From Antedon bifida (Eukaryota; Echinodermata; Crinoidea; Comatulida; Antedonidae): DNA of 64,000 nt. The position numbers and the translations under genes were made by a program. How positions within the stretch are numbered: the first letter of the stretch is position 1; the number at the start of each line of letters is the position of its first letter. Shown here piece by piece: positions 26,335-37,700 of this stretch. The notes under the pieces were generated by a model. The model made no database searches. It saw nothing but the letters and a program-made list of their open reading frames with translations, and was not told the DNA's origin. The DNA lies in NCBI GenBank assembly GCA_963402885.1, contig OY727096.1:18457820-18521819 (forward strand), given 5' to 3'.

Positions 26335-26993
26335 ATGTACAGACCGAGTCATGATGTCAATTACGAATCTAACACTAGAACGTTTGATGACAAGGCGCTA
26401 ACAGACGCCATAGAAGCAATGGAAGTTTGTTACTTAGACGAGACAGATGAGGCAAGAAAAGAACCATCTGACAATGACGATTCGAAATCAGTAGATTCTG
26501 GTATTTTGACGGAAGATAATACCATTGACCAATCAGATATTATTGATGGAAGTGAAGGCAATTACAACGAAAGCACGGAAGCCGCACCTGAACCAGACAA
26601 TGTAATAAGGAAGATGAAAATGCTGACGGTGACCATAGCCAGAAGAGTGACGGTATTGGTAAGGATGGGGGGAAAGGCGACAATCACTCATTTGGAGCTT
26701 TCTGGTCAAATTCAGGAGATAACGGTAATAATTTCTGCATGTTTATGTACACGAGCCAAAACAATTTTAGTAATTTACCAATATGGATGACTGGGATGCA
26801 CCAAGACAGCAGAAATTCTGATACACCACCAAGAGACGGTGAAGACCGCTCTTGTGACGACGGTAATAATCAATCTCAACCGCAACCACACCACATGAAC
26901 CCGGATTTTGGTAATATGGGTGGCCCCGGGTTTAACCCAATGCAATTTATGTACCACATGTATAATTGTACAAGGCAGAGTGGTAATAACTGA
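26335..26993 (+). CDS. intronless acidic Asn/Asp-rich protein of unknown function, reading frame changes by -1
   Basis: The first frame (26335-26790, 151 codons) opens with MYRPSHDVNYES and is rich in D, E, S and N. A second frame is open from 26592 to a stop at 26993 and continues the same acidic, Asn/Gly/Gln-rich character (NADGDHSQKSDGIGKDGG, later DGNNQSQPQPHHMN). From about 26601 the second frame has coding-like third positions while the first becomes basic and purine-ended. This suggests a -1 shift close to 26592-26604 from a lesion or sequencing error. An alternative is the slippery heptamer G_GGG_GGA at 26667-26673, which is in the correct zero frame and would give about 219 residues. 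A TATA box upstream and AATAAA at 27207 bracket the gene as a compact single-exon unit. No family recognised; it could be a young pseudogene. Confidence 0.55.
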
Positions 26994-27206
26994 AAACCCC
27001 GATGTTGCGGTGAGTTAGACTTTATAGGGCCCATAGGGTAAGATCGACAAAGGAGAGTAGACATTTTACGATTGGGTAATTTTATATAGGTAACTTCGTT
27101 GAGTGAGTCATTCATATTATCAAGCATTGTAAATAATCATCTATTGTAATTAGTGTTTGTATTGTTCATCAGACCTTATCGTGATACGAATCGATAAAAT
27201 GGAGGA

Positions 27207-27212
27207 AATAAA
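27207..27212 (+). terminator. poly(A) signal of the intronless gene
   Basis: AATAAA lies 214 bp after the stop at 26993 on the same strand, with a T-rich stretch downstream. Confidence 0.5.
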
Positions 27213-27818
27213 ATATGGAACTTTAATATTTAATATCGTATCAATGTTTTATTTGTTGAATACATTGTAAAAGACATAAAATAATTCATTTACAACAAAC
27301 CACAAGAAGTGTACACTATACGCATATTTTTCGTTATGTTTTTGTCACATTTTCATTCATGCACTTTTGTTTTAAAGTCATTATAACAACGTATATATTG
27401 TAACATACATATATTTATAAAGTATACATAATACAAAATATAAGGTTTCTATTTTTCGACGATACGATCCGGACTCTCTTGACTTTTGTGGATAGAAGAC
27501 CATCACTTTACCCGGGTAAAAAACTAGGTCCAGTAACGACCAGTTTCCAATTTTCGCCCTCTCTAATTTATGCAGATCAGGCAAAAAATGTATTTATTGA
27601 ACAAAATGTTCTGAATTCATATATGATTATGGACACACTTTCTCCACATGACGTCACAAATTGAGACATAGTCCAACACTGAATGCTTTCTAACTGACGA
27701 TGACGTGCTGCTGATGATGTTATGAGATAAGTAACGTGGACATAATGATGCACCTTCATTGCGTCTTTTTTTTGGTGTAAATCCTCCATTTCTTGGCAGA
27801 AACTGAAGGACGCAGCTC
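27213..27818. other. convergent 3' flanks
   Basis: A tail-to-tail intergenic stretch. On the minus strand a poly(A) hexamer (TTTATT on plus) at 27593-27598 is the likely end of the neighbouring leftward gene. I see nothing else. Confidence 0.45.
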
Positions 27819-28646
27819 TCACGGCGGGTCTGATTTATATGGACGCGTTAGACAGTTCTGTAGATTTTTAAAACGTCCATCGTATACAGACCTATATGTC
27901 AGATACCTAGGCCTAATAGTTGGAGTTGAAATGCTACATCTACACTGGTGGTCGAACGCCTGGTTTGACTCCTTCACCGACGAAAATGATTTTTCCCGGC
28001 GCATAAAATTTGCCGGTACACTCTGCCGACCTGGAGCATCATTTCCGTGTGATCCGATTGCCGGGAAAAATCCCCGTTTTTTATCCGGACTACGCACATA
28101 TCTGGCTATCGGTTTGCCATGTCCTTTTCCGCAAGAAACGTCACCAAAAACTGGCTCGGTTTTGTAGATACGCTCAATAAAAATTGGTTTCATTTCTAGA
28201 AGTTCGTTACTGTCTTCGTCACGTTCAGGTTTAGCATTCCGCGGGTATGTTTTCTCAACCAGTTCTTTGTATTGTTTTAAGCGGTCTTTTATATTTCCAG
28301 AATGCTGTTTCTTTGTGCTGGAGAGCTCTATCTCAGTCGTGTCGATTCCTGTCAGTAACTTTTTCATAACACCGGTTTTCTGCTTTTGTCGATCGAGGAA
28401 AGCTTTTCGCTGCCAGGCAACCTGGACTATGAATTTATACCTTTCTTTAGATAGATCAAATAACCGACTCTCAAGCATACGTTGTTCTGTGACGTTGTCT
28501 TTGATTTGAGAACCGATGACCAATGTCTGATCGTCGTCGTCATTGCGTCCTGATGAAGGTTTTGCCCAATCACGGATGTCTTTCCAGATGTCGTCACGGC
28601 TTGTTATTCTACCCGGTGCACTTGTTGGTTTGACTCTTGACGTCAT
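27819..28646 (-). CDS. uncharacterised 275-residue protein, possible ciliary link
   Basis: One open coding exon starts with MTSRVKPTSAPGRITSRDDI and ends with a Pro-Pro stop at 27819. The protein is basic, with a DDDD run near residue 36. A Lys/Arg/Gln-rich predicted helical region spans about residues 50-150 (ERYKFIVQVAWQRKAFLDRQ), followed by a Cys/Gly/Arg-containing tail without a domain I recognise. A splice acceptor (TTTATTTATAG) at about 28698 precedes the ATG by about 50 bp, so the leader is spliced. The best upstream exon is 31021-31131, beyond which sits a perfect X-box. RFX factors at X-boxes drive ciliary genes, so a ciliary role is an inference from the promoter, not from the protein. 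The start is the first ATG after the acceptor; all three frames are closed between acceptor and ATG. Confidence 0.75.
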   Translation of the reverse strand: MTSRVKPTSAPGRITSRDDIWKDIRDWAKPSSGRNDDDDQTLVIGSQIKDNVTEQRMLESRLFDLSKERYKFIVQVAWQRKAFLDRQKQKTGVMKKLLTGIDTTEIELSSTKKQHSGNIKDRLKQYKELVEKTYPRNAKPERDEDSNELLEMKPIFIERIYKTEPVFGDVSCGKGHGKPIARYVRSPDKKRGFFPAIGSHGNDAPGRQSVPANFMRREKSFSSVKESNQAFDHQCRCSISTPTIRPRYLTYRSVYDGRFKNLQNCLTRPYKSDPP

Positions 28647-29347
28647 TGCGTCTCACTCTCTCAATTAACGTTTAATTAACTTCAACATCTGAAATTCTAT
28701 AAATAAAAGAATATAATTAGTAATACATAGGCCTATATACCTGTATATGATTTATTAGGTGTATAGGCCTACATGGAAAATACGAAATACTAGTGTGAAT
28801 ATGACAATTTTACGATGCTATGACGTCACAATAATTGGCTCATGACGTATATAAAATGAACGGCACCATATACAGGTGAGTACAATAGTCCGGGTAAATC
28901 GTTGTCAGAAAATGACATGAATGTCAATAGAATGTAAAACACATGATTTTTGAAGGAGAGCTATGTAAACATCGTAAATGTCAGATGAGTGCTTCAGCTA
29001 AGCACGGAAGAGATTTTAAGTAGTTCTGGGCCTAAAGGTCTAGATACACGCCAAAGATTATAAATAAACTCATTGAACTTGAACATAAGAGGTGGACCCC
29101 CAGGATAGGATACACAATAAAAAGCACTCGATCAAAGCAGTGCGTTTTCCTTTGTGTCAGATTAGTGGAGGTAGGCCTAAATAAAATAAGAAATTCATAA
29201 ACAGGAGGAGTAGACCTTACTTTTGTTAGGGGCGCAAGCAGGCCAACGGACACACTTCCCCGTATTAATTTCACGTCCCCTCTCTCATATCAATAATGTG
29301 AACGAGGGTCTGTCTGTTTGGTAATTAAGTATTCACATGTATAGATA

Positions 29348-29506
29348 TAAAGCTCTGTCAAAGTTTATGTGACAACAAATGTGATGTGCCCATATATTAT
29401 GGACATGATGATGTCATTGAGTACCATATTTAAGCATATCACTAACATATTTGGCCAAATCACACTTTTTTTGTCAAACTAGTTTGATAGTGTAGACAGA
29501 GCTTAA
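29348..29506. mobile_element. MITE family 1 copy
   Basis: Starts TAAAGCTCTGTC and ends GATAGTGTAGACAGAGCTTA, with the standard inner blocks. The left arm has lost a few bases. Confidence 0.88.
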
Positions 29507-29936
29507 CGCTGCTCAAATGTAAACGGTAACACGACGTAAAACGAAACCGTGTTTTCAAAGATGCATGATCGCCTTTTAGGTTTTGTCAATTACGTTAGCA
29601 TTTTTTCGTCATTAGACCGTTAAATTCTTATTCGGGGGAATGCGTGTGCACTTTATGACAAAGCAAACAACATAATTGGTATTTCAACTACTTATAGTAT
29701 TAATATGGATTGAATTACAAAGTGTATTTAATCAAATAATTCGTTGCGGTAGTAACGCATTTCTTAGATGAACCTTATACCGGCGGCGAGTTGAATTTAC
29801 AGTATAGAGTTTATATTATAACAGGCCAATTCTTCTAAATAATTAAATAGAATTGATCAATACTGTATTTTTATATATTTGGTCAAACCTAAGTTATATC
29901 ACGAAATAGACACATTTATTTTAACCATACTTAATG

Positions 29937-29999
29937 AGGGTGATCCATCCAGCAATTGCTGATCATTTGGGACCCTCAGAACAGATACAATACACAAAA
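29937..29999 (-). repeat. SINE 3'-tail fragment
   Basis: The inverted copy of the tail found at the end of the SINE at 44761-45000. Shared words include GGGTGATCCATCCAGCAATT and GGGACCCTCAGAA. Two independent copies in opposite orientation support a dispersed element. Confidence 0.65.
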
Positions 30000-31020
30000 T
30001 ACAACAATACAGTAAAGTTAAAGAAAAACAAAGCCTATAAATTAAATAAATTACATATGAGAATCAAAAATCTGAATAAGAAAATTTGGAATATAGTAAA
30101 TAATTGATATGTTAAATTAGATCTAATATTTTACAATTTAAAGTCTGGAAAAGGATTACATAGTTTGGAGAAAAGTTATAAGTCTAGTTTTGAATGAGGG
30201 AAATGATAATGAAATATCGTGATATCCTTTAACTTCTCGTGCGATTTGTCCTATTAATATGGATGACATGTCTCACCTAAGTAGCCTAATGGATTATTAC
30301 AATGCCAGTTAAGTATGGGTACTTTAGTACTGATGACTGATATTTAATACCGTGCCATCGATTTTTTTTATTTTTAGTGAAAACGGTTTTTATCCAATCG
30401 TATTTGAACATTTATGGTCTAGCTAGAGTAGGCCTGATGATTTATATCGGTTTGATTTTCCTTTATGTGTACATAAATATCAAGTAGGCCTATATCACGG
30501 TACACTCTTATCTTTCTGTTAATAGTTTTATTACATATACTTTTTTTACAAGAAACAGCGAATTGAGGCCTCAAAATTTATTTCAATTGAATTGAAAAAA
30601 AAAAAAATTTTTTTTGGTCAGTGTTTTGTGTCGTACTAGTAAGTAGGCCCCACAATGGACGTTTAGAATGGAGAAATTAAGTTAGTATTTCTCCATGGTT
30701 AGATGACGGATGAAGTGACAAGATCATGTGATGGTATGATTATGACGATGAATAATAATTATGTTGGATTCGTTGATAATTGACATTTTGATTAAATGAT
30801 TATGACAACCGGCCAAATGCAAGAATAATGTAAGATGAATTAATTTGCAAAAGAGCCTAATAAAATGATAGGGTCTATACACTTATATCGGTTCTGTAGC
30901 AGAATCATCAGCTAATGGGTAGGCCTGTTCTGACGAAAAAAACCCAAAAAGCAAAACGGAAAAAAAAAACCCATGAAAGAAAGTCATAAAGTCGTTATAA
31001 AAGTCAACATAAATCAACTT

Positions 31021-31131
31021 ACAGAGTCAGAGCCGAGTTCGGAAATAGACCTTCCGTAATACGGATCCATTTTGAAAGTGGCCCAATTTGAAACGCTTTT
31101 TCGAAGCTGATCGTCTGCACCCACAACAACC
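31021..31131 (-). other. probable non-coding or first exon (5' UTR) with donor
   Basis: Bounded by an acceptor-like TATAG before GTTGTTGTGGG at 31131 and a strong donor GTAAGT after TCTGACTCT at 31021. It contains an ATG opening MDPYYGRSISELGSDS up to the donor. Spliced to the next acceptor at about 28698 this frame stops after four codons, so it would be a short upstream ORF before the 28646 start. It may instead belong to a gene with further exons I could not find. Confidence 0.4.
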
Positions 31132-31310
31132 TATAATTGAAATAGTATCGATACAAAAGTAAACAAAACAATTGGACCAGTTACCAACACGAATTTACCC
31201 CTTCGATTTGGTTCGCCTTGTAGACTTGACACCAATGTTGCTAATATCGATCGCTATTGTGGACTCGACAAAACTATCGTGGCTTAAAATACACACATGC
31301 GCAGTGAATA

Positions 31311-31325
31311 GTTGCTAGGAGCAAC
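31311..31325. promoter_or_regulatory. perfect RFX X-box palindrome
   Basis: GTTGCTAGGAGCAAC matches RYYNYY-N3-RRNRAC with fully complementary half sites. It lies about 180 bp upstream of the exon at 31021-31131, in the right orientation-independent position for a ciliary promoter. Confidence 0.6.
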
Positions 31326-32567
31326 GGTAATTACATCCCACTTGGTTTGTCATTTTATTAGCTTCTCTACAATTTACGAGACCTGGGAGATGTATCATAA
31401 GAATTCGGGAGACCTTTTTTAATGTAAAGATAAAAATGTTGTAAACTGCAGGCCTACGTGTAGATAAAATACGCCTACTACTGTACTATATTGTGTCATA
31501 TTAGAGTTTTCTATTGTTACAGTTTTTACAATTAGTGTACATTTAATTGGTTCACATTATCTTCTTGTCCCGCTTCTTGTTTTGTTTTCTTATAAATATC
31601 CACTTGTGACGACGTAGCCTACCGTATTTTAAAACATTGCTTCCTTCATTATGAGTGTATATTTAAATTTGAACATGAACAAAATTATTCGACGGGTCTG
31701 TTCGTCAAACCAACCGCAACATTATATTCATAACCTACCGTAGAAATTACTTACTTTTATTTGCAATCAATTAATTTAGTTACCTTTCCATAAATAAGAA
31801 CCGGTAATTTCATCGTAGCCTATGACATCGCATAAACTGTCACCTTTCCACTATATACTACCATTATTTGCTAAAACGGTAATAGGTGCTGTATTAAAAA
31901 TGTCAAATATCTATTGTTTGGCGTGAAACTTTATCTGTTTGCAAGTACTTAACAAACAATAGGCTATATTTTTTTTAAACCTAATGTCTAACCTTTTGTA
32001 TCGACTAGTATTTGCTATTTGATTAGATCAGGCTAGCGGCACTTCCTGTAATGTCAATCAGTGTCACACGGGGACCAATTCGTCCCCAGAGTGTATTTCA
32101 GCTAGCCCCGGGGGTTGGATTTTGCTTGTTTTTAGGGTTAAATGGACCAGGCCGGGCGGCTGTAACTCTATTACTTTGACACCGTAACAAGGAACGTCAC
32201 ATGACGTAATTAAAATTGAAGTTGAATAAATTGACATTTATTGAAAGAGAATGTATGTATTTATTCTCATATATCGATCGTATACCATAAAAATTCATGC
32301 TTTAATATTGTTAATACATAATAATACTGTATTGTTTTCTATTGTAGTTTACATAAATACATTAGTTATACAACCCCCTCTACAGCTTGAAAAAGTGACG
32401 TAATTAAGACGTTATAAGTCCGTGCAATCAAAGTCTAAAACACTTATCTAAATTAATCGTAAACTTAAGCATTCGGTATTAATTGGTGACGTATTTTGCT
32501 TGCGGTACTACTATACCGCGATATATGTAAAGCTACGAGGCATATACAAATTCAGAAATAAATTCAA
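31326..32567. other. intergenic region before the GPCR
   Basis: It must include the GPCR promoter and may be shared with the leftward X-box promoter. There is no obvious TATA box near 32568 and no coding exon. A slightly GC-richer patch lies at 32,030-32,160. Confidence 0.35.
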
Positions 32568-33713
32568 TTGTTATTCCACATAATGTGCCTTGAAGAAATA
32601 ATAGTAAAATCAGTCAAAGCTACGGATGATGACGACATATTTACGCAAAGTTATACTGATGACGAATCGAACCAAGAACTTTTGTTATGGAAGCAGTGTT
32701 TGATCGCTGTATTTGTATCTTGTACAATCCTCCTGACCGTCTTCAGCAACATTGTGAACCTGCTTATCATCAAGAATAACTCGCAAATCAAAAGCACAAC
32801 TAAAGTATTTTTGACGTCAATAACGGTGGCAGATCTCTGCATTGGTATTGTATGCGAACCTTTTGGACTAGCTTCTGTGATTGCCAACGACTGGCCTGCT
32901 GGTTACCCTCTCTGCACTGTGGTCGCCTGTTTAGTTAATACGCTTTGTGCTGTGTCAATAACCTTTCTACTTTTAATAAGTTTAGACCGATACATTGCCA
33001 TTACAAGACCACTTCGATACCACATGATATTGACGACAAGGCGCGCCAAACAGGTAACTGTCGTCTGTTGGGTGTTTTGTATATTATATATGATTGGATG
33101 TTCTTACATCTGGGGTCCGTACGTTAGCTATAGCGAAGCCGCATTTGGATGTGTTATAAACTGGCATGCACATGGAAATACAACTGTGATTTTAATACAA
33201 AGTATAGGGATTGTTTTACTGCCGTCCTTTCTAATATTCGGCATGTATACCCGTCTTTTCTGGATTGCCTACCGACATTCTAAAGCTATATCAACTTTCA
33301 ACGCTTCGGGTAGGAGTATGTCCGATCACGACCACACAACATTCTTTCAGAATCTCATTTCTATCAAAGATTCCAAAGCACTACGAACGTTCGCGTATGT
33401 TTGGATAGCGTTCAATGTCGCCTGGACTCCTTACGTGAGCTGTATTCTGTACATGTTGATTCAAGGACAGCGTGTGATACCAGCTGTCGAGTTTACAGTC
33501 ACCTGGTTGGCACTATCAAACAGTTGGTGGAATGTATTAATTTATTCCTCAAACGCTAGTTTTCGTCAAACGGCGACAGACATAATTTGCCGAAAGATCA
33601 GACGACAGTCTTCTCGCCATATGCCGAGAAGCAATTGTGTTTCTGCTGGACAGACTACACCAGTCTGTTCTACGACACACAGTTCAGCCTTCCTACCTGA
33701 CATACCGATATAA
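32568..33713 (+). CDS. intronless orphan class A (rhodopsin-like) GPCR
   Basis: A 381-residue seven-transmembrane receptor. The N-terminus of about 40 residues is Asp-rich and has no signal peptide. Visible class A landmarks are N61 in TM1, D89 in TM2 (VADLC), C116 at the top of TM3, DRY at 140-142, C195 in extracellular loop 2, W286 and P288 in TM6 (AWTP in place of CWxP) and N322-Y326 in TM7 (NVLIY in place of NPxxY). An N-glycosylation site (NTT, 204-206) lies in loop 2. The tail is basic and Ser/Thr-rich with CRK/RRQSSR, likely kinase targets. The pattern is closest in feel to amine-like receptors, but D3.32 is not evident, so the ligand is unknown. A second Met at residue 6 could be the true start. 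Confidence 0.93.
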   Translation: MLFHIMCLEEIIVKSVKATDDDDIFTQSYTDDESNQELLLWKQCLIAVFVSCTILLTVFSNIVNLLIIKNNSQIKSTTKVFLTSITVADLCIGIVCEPFGLASVIANDWPAGYPLCTVVACLVNTLCAVSITFLLLISLDRYIAITRPLRYHMILTTRRAKQVTVVCWVFCILYMIGCSYIWGPYVSYSEAAFGCVINWHAHGNTTVILIQSIGIVLLPSFLIFGMYTRLFWIAYRHSKAISTFNASGRSMSDHDHTTFFQNLISIKDSKALRTFAYVWIAFNVAWTPYVSCILYMLIQGQRVIPAVEFTVTWLALSNSWWNVLIYSSNASFRQTATDIICRKIRRQSSRHMPRSNCVSAGQTTPVCSTTHSSAFLPDIPI

Positions 33714-34732
33714 GGCAATTTACCGTGTGCTTTCTGTCGCGGATGACGCATTATGCCTCGCAGTTGTACATTTATTTGCACAAGAAAAACATATTTTAGG
33801 TAGCACTAAGTTCAGCAGCCTATTCAGAAAGGTATAGTCTATGTGGACACAAACTCTCTCTACGACGGAGGTATTCGGATAAATGTGTTAATGGATAAAT
33901 AGGCCTACCAAAGATATGTATTTGGCAAACATTGAATGCGATATAAAGATTTCCAATAGAAAACCGTATCTGGAAATTTCGGCTATAAATAAACCTTACC
34001 AGAATAAATACAGTACCCAAGATATATATCTTTCAAACATTGACTCTCAAAGATAGAAATTTGAAAAGATCTTCCATGGCATTCGGATTTCTGATATCTT
34101 TCCAGTCTTGAAAGATTCGGAATTCCGAGTATTCTGTCGGAATACTTCACCTCGGAATTCCGAATCTTTCTAAACTTGACAGATGAAATAAAAAAATCTC
34201 TTGTTCTCAGTGTAGTATGTACTGTATGCAGGCTTACAATCAATGCAGCCAAAATCGGTGAACAAGACAATTTCTGGGAGTATTGTATGATCAGACTAAA
34301 AAATAGCTTTCATGGTTACTACCAAAAACACAAAACACAAAAGGGAAGTCACACTTGAGCACAAACGATTACAAATTTAAAAGTATTTATATTATCATCA
34401 TAATCATAGTTGTATACCTCAGCAAAATTAATTTATATTTAAGCTATAATTTGTTATATTTCTTAACAAATAGGATTATTCAATACTTTGGTTAACAGCA
34501 GACATCATCAAAATCCAAGTTAAGATAAGAATACAATGCAATAATAATAATATATTATTAAAACTAGTTTGACAAAAAAGTATGGTAGTGATGACATCAT
34601 CATGTATCATATATGGGCAAATCACTTTTTTTTGTCACATAAAGTTGATAGTGTATACAGAGCTTTAGGTTTATGAGTAGAAGAGATTTGTATTGTTGAA
34701 CCATTTAAAAATTTATTTTAAATGTCATAAAT
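33714..34732. other. tail-to-tail intergenic region between GPCR and FDXR
   Basis: No gene seen. It contains a left-truncated MITE (34561-34667) and a patch at 34,090-34,170 rich in repeated GGAATTCCGA words. Confidence 0.45.
34561..34667. mobile_element. left-truncated MITE family 1 copy
   Basis: Begins inside the arm (AAACTAGTTTGACAAAAAAG) and ends with the standard right end GTGTATACAGAGCTTTA. It lies less than 100 bp from the FDXR stop codon, so probably in its 3' UTR or flank. Confidence 0.8.
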
Positions 34733-37700
34733 TTATTTAACAACTCGAAGCATCTCTTGTATACTTGCTATTTTTTCTCTGGGTTTTCCTACAGCATTCC
34801 CTCGCTCCGTTTCTATATTATCTATTTTCTTCCAGTCATCAAAACTAATGCATTGTACTCCTATATAAAATAATGTATTAAACATTTTTTTAAAACATTG
34901 TTTAAAATGTTCTATCAGTTACATAATATTATATATCTGTATTTGAAAATGGAGAATATAATATTCAATTACCTCTTTCTTGTAAAAAGTGTCTTGTACT
35001 TTGTCGTTCTGACCTATGGCGTGGTTTAATGACCTCATTTTTGATATCTTCTAATATAACTTTGCTTGTTTCCATGGCATCATTTAGGGATGATAATATT
35101 ACACCTTGTGGTCCTCTCTTCACCCACCCACTACAATACAAGCCTACGGGTTAAATAAAAAAAAAAAACAATTATACTCTAAAGCTCTGTCTTCAGTATC
35201 AAACTTTATGTGACAAAACAAAATGTGATGTGCCCATTATATGGACATGATGTCATATTATTACCATATTTGAGCATATCACTACCATATTTGGGCACAT
35301 CACACTTTTTTTTTGTCAAACTAGTTTGATAGTGTAGACAGAGCTTAAGCTGTGAATAATAAATGTACTGTGTACTATACAAACATCACTATCACTGAAC
35401 TCATCCTTCGGATGGGTACTCTAGATACATTGCACATGTGCATGATAAAGAACTTGGTACATTATTAAAAAAAAAGTAGGGGATCATCTCCTAGGTGCTG
35501 ATCATATCCTCTATTGAAAAATGAAAAAATTCATTGTAACCGATAGTCTAGGTTTGACCCTGGTTCGAATTAATATTACCAAAAGATAAATACTTTGGCA
35601 CATAAGGCGTTTCATACGTACTTGACAAAAATTCACACCAGACAAAAATTGAAATGTGGACGAGTGGACTAACTAAAACAATATTACAGCACGAACCTAT
35701 AATTCTAATTTATAGGTCCATGATTACAGAGACAGAGTATAAGGAAGAAATAAATAACATTTAAATAAATAAATAAATAAAAATGTAATCTTTAGTCACT
35801 GTAAATATCTTAAATTAGGTTTTCAACTCTAGTACATATTTTACTGTGCAGGCTTATTGAATAGTCTGAGTACAATGTACTGTAGGTATGGTAGACTTAT
35901 GGCACGACATACTTTCACTGTAAATGGTTAGTTATGTAAAAACACTCAACTGAAACTGTCAATTACATGCTGTAAGTACCAATTTAGCTTAATTGCTGCT
36001 AATAATGCCAATGTTTTGCTTTGTAAGTGATTGTCCCAAACGTTTAAGTACACAGCTTTAATGTATGTGATTAGCACATGTACGGTTCACACACAGTAGA
36101 GTTCCCACGCAATTCGCCATGTTTACATTACAATGATAAATTAAAAGATAGCTTGGAAGAAAATGCTAAATTAATTGGTTTGATTATTCATTATTGTCGT
36201 AAGATAATCTTCAAACACAGAACATAGGGGTAAAAAAAAGGTGGGGGGGGGGGGGGGGGGTGGGAGGATGCAGGAGACGTACAAAGGATTCTGAACAGGT
36301 TACAAAAACAAATCTTTGTTTTGGACCACCAAGCTTCCCCTGATGGCTAGGGTTAGATTCTAGCTCAAGGAAGCAGCGGGTACTGCACCAACAGGAGGTA
36401 TCTTAGCTTATGATTTTAATAAAATGATGCCAAGGTTGATAGGCAAATATAATGCTAACATTTTACTCGACTTTCTTTCAAAAGAACTGATCAGTTTTGT
36501 TCTAAAATAATGTACATTAAAAACACTTTTTATTGAACATTAGGAGGCTCTTCACAGCAATAAAATCTTGGAAACAGATAAAGGTCTATGTTTTAAATGA
36601 AGGCTATGATTTAAATCAAGACCATTGTATAGTATTCAGCAATAATGTAGATATATGAATTGTATACTAAGGCACTTTCTTATAGTGCATATTTGTATTT
36701 TCAGAAATAATTTAAATGTCTTAAAGAGCACCTTTAATCTTGATTTAACATCAACAATTCCATAAGACCAGATAAGACCGAATAAAGTGATTAAATAGAA
36801 ATTGTAGCTTTGTTTTATTATCTCTATCTTTTATATTGTTTCGTTAATGTAATTTTTTTCCGACTTATCTGCTCTCCCCCCACATGACTGAACTACTTTT
36901 TTTATATTATATTTATATCCAAGTTTATCTATTAAATCATTATGTTATTGTATATTATATGTTGTTATATTATGGAAATAAATAGAAATTGTAATGATAA
37001 TTGTGTAGATTACTTAATTAAAAGTCCTCCACAGTTTAATGGGAATTATTACCTTTTATGTTTGTGACTCGTCCCTTATCATTAATTACAATGCCTTTCT
37101 TTGTATCAAATGGAACTGTCGTATCGATGCATGTGCTTTTGTATCCAATACTTCTCAGAACTAGACCACATGGTATATCTTCAAAGTTGCCAGTTGCGAC
37201 GGCATATTCCTGCCCAATTTCACCCTTCAAATAAAAAATGTATATAGCAGTCACACACTTTTAACTTTTCAATTGCTTGTACAAACAAAACTAACAAATA
37301 AAACTAAACTGTATCACTAAATATTTTTCTATGAAAATTATGAATATGATACAAGGTACCCACAGAAAATATGAATATATTAATATATATTAAATGAAAT
37401 AGACATCCTGTACTCTACTAGAATCCAGGATGGTGCTTCTTAATTCATCAAAGTGAATTCAGACCGAGAAATACAGTACAAGTAACCCTTAATCAAAGCA
37501 AGCAAAATTGTCTGCCTTAAGCTTGGTTCACACTAGGACACAAGGTTGTAAGCCGCAACACAATGGATTATTTTGAACTGTCGCTTGTGAGTGATCAATT
37601 TGATTACATTGCAGCTTACATCCTTGCTTTGCGTCCAAGTTTGAACCAAGATTTATCTAGGTAAACTAAAAATCAAAATGATTTACTATAGTACAGAATT

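Larger units (their letters stand above)
28698..31020. other. likely 5' UTR intron or intergenic stretch
   Basis: No coding exon that I can support. It holds a MITE (29348-29506), a SINE-tail fragment (29937-29999) and several TAGGCCTA palindromes. Small minus-strand frames (for example 29032-29274) have no family features. Confidence 0.4.

Noticed and set aside
26601..26770. A short intron as the cause of the frame change in the 26335 gene
   Set aside because: Candidate donors (GTAATA at 26602, GTAAGG at 26660) and acceptors give either introns under 70 bp or the wrong phase.
26775..27127. Minus-strand frames under the intronless plus gene
   Set aside because: Shadows of the coding strand; composition and codon pattern favour the plus frame.
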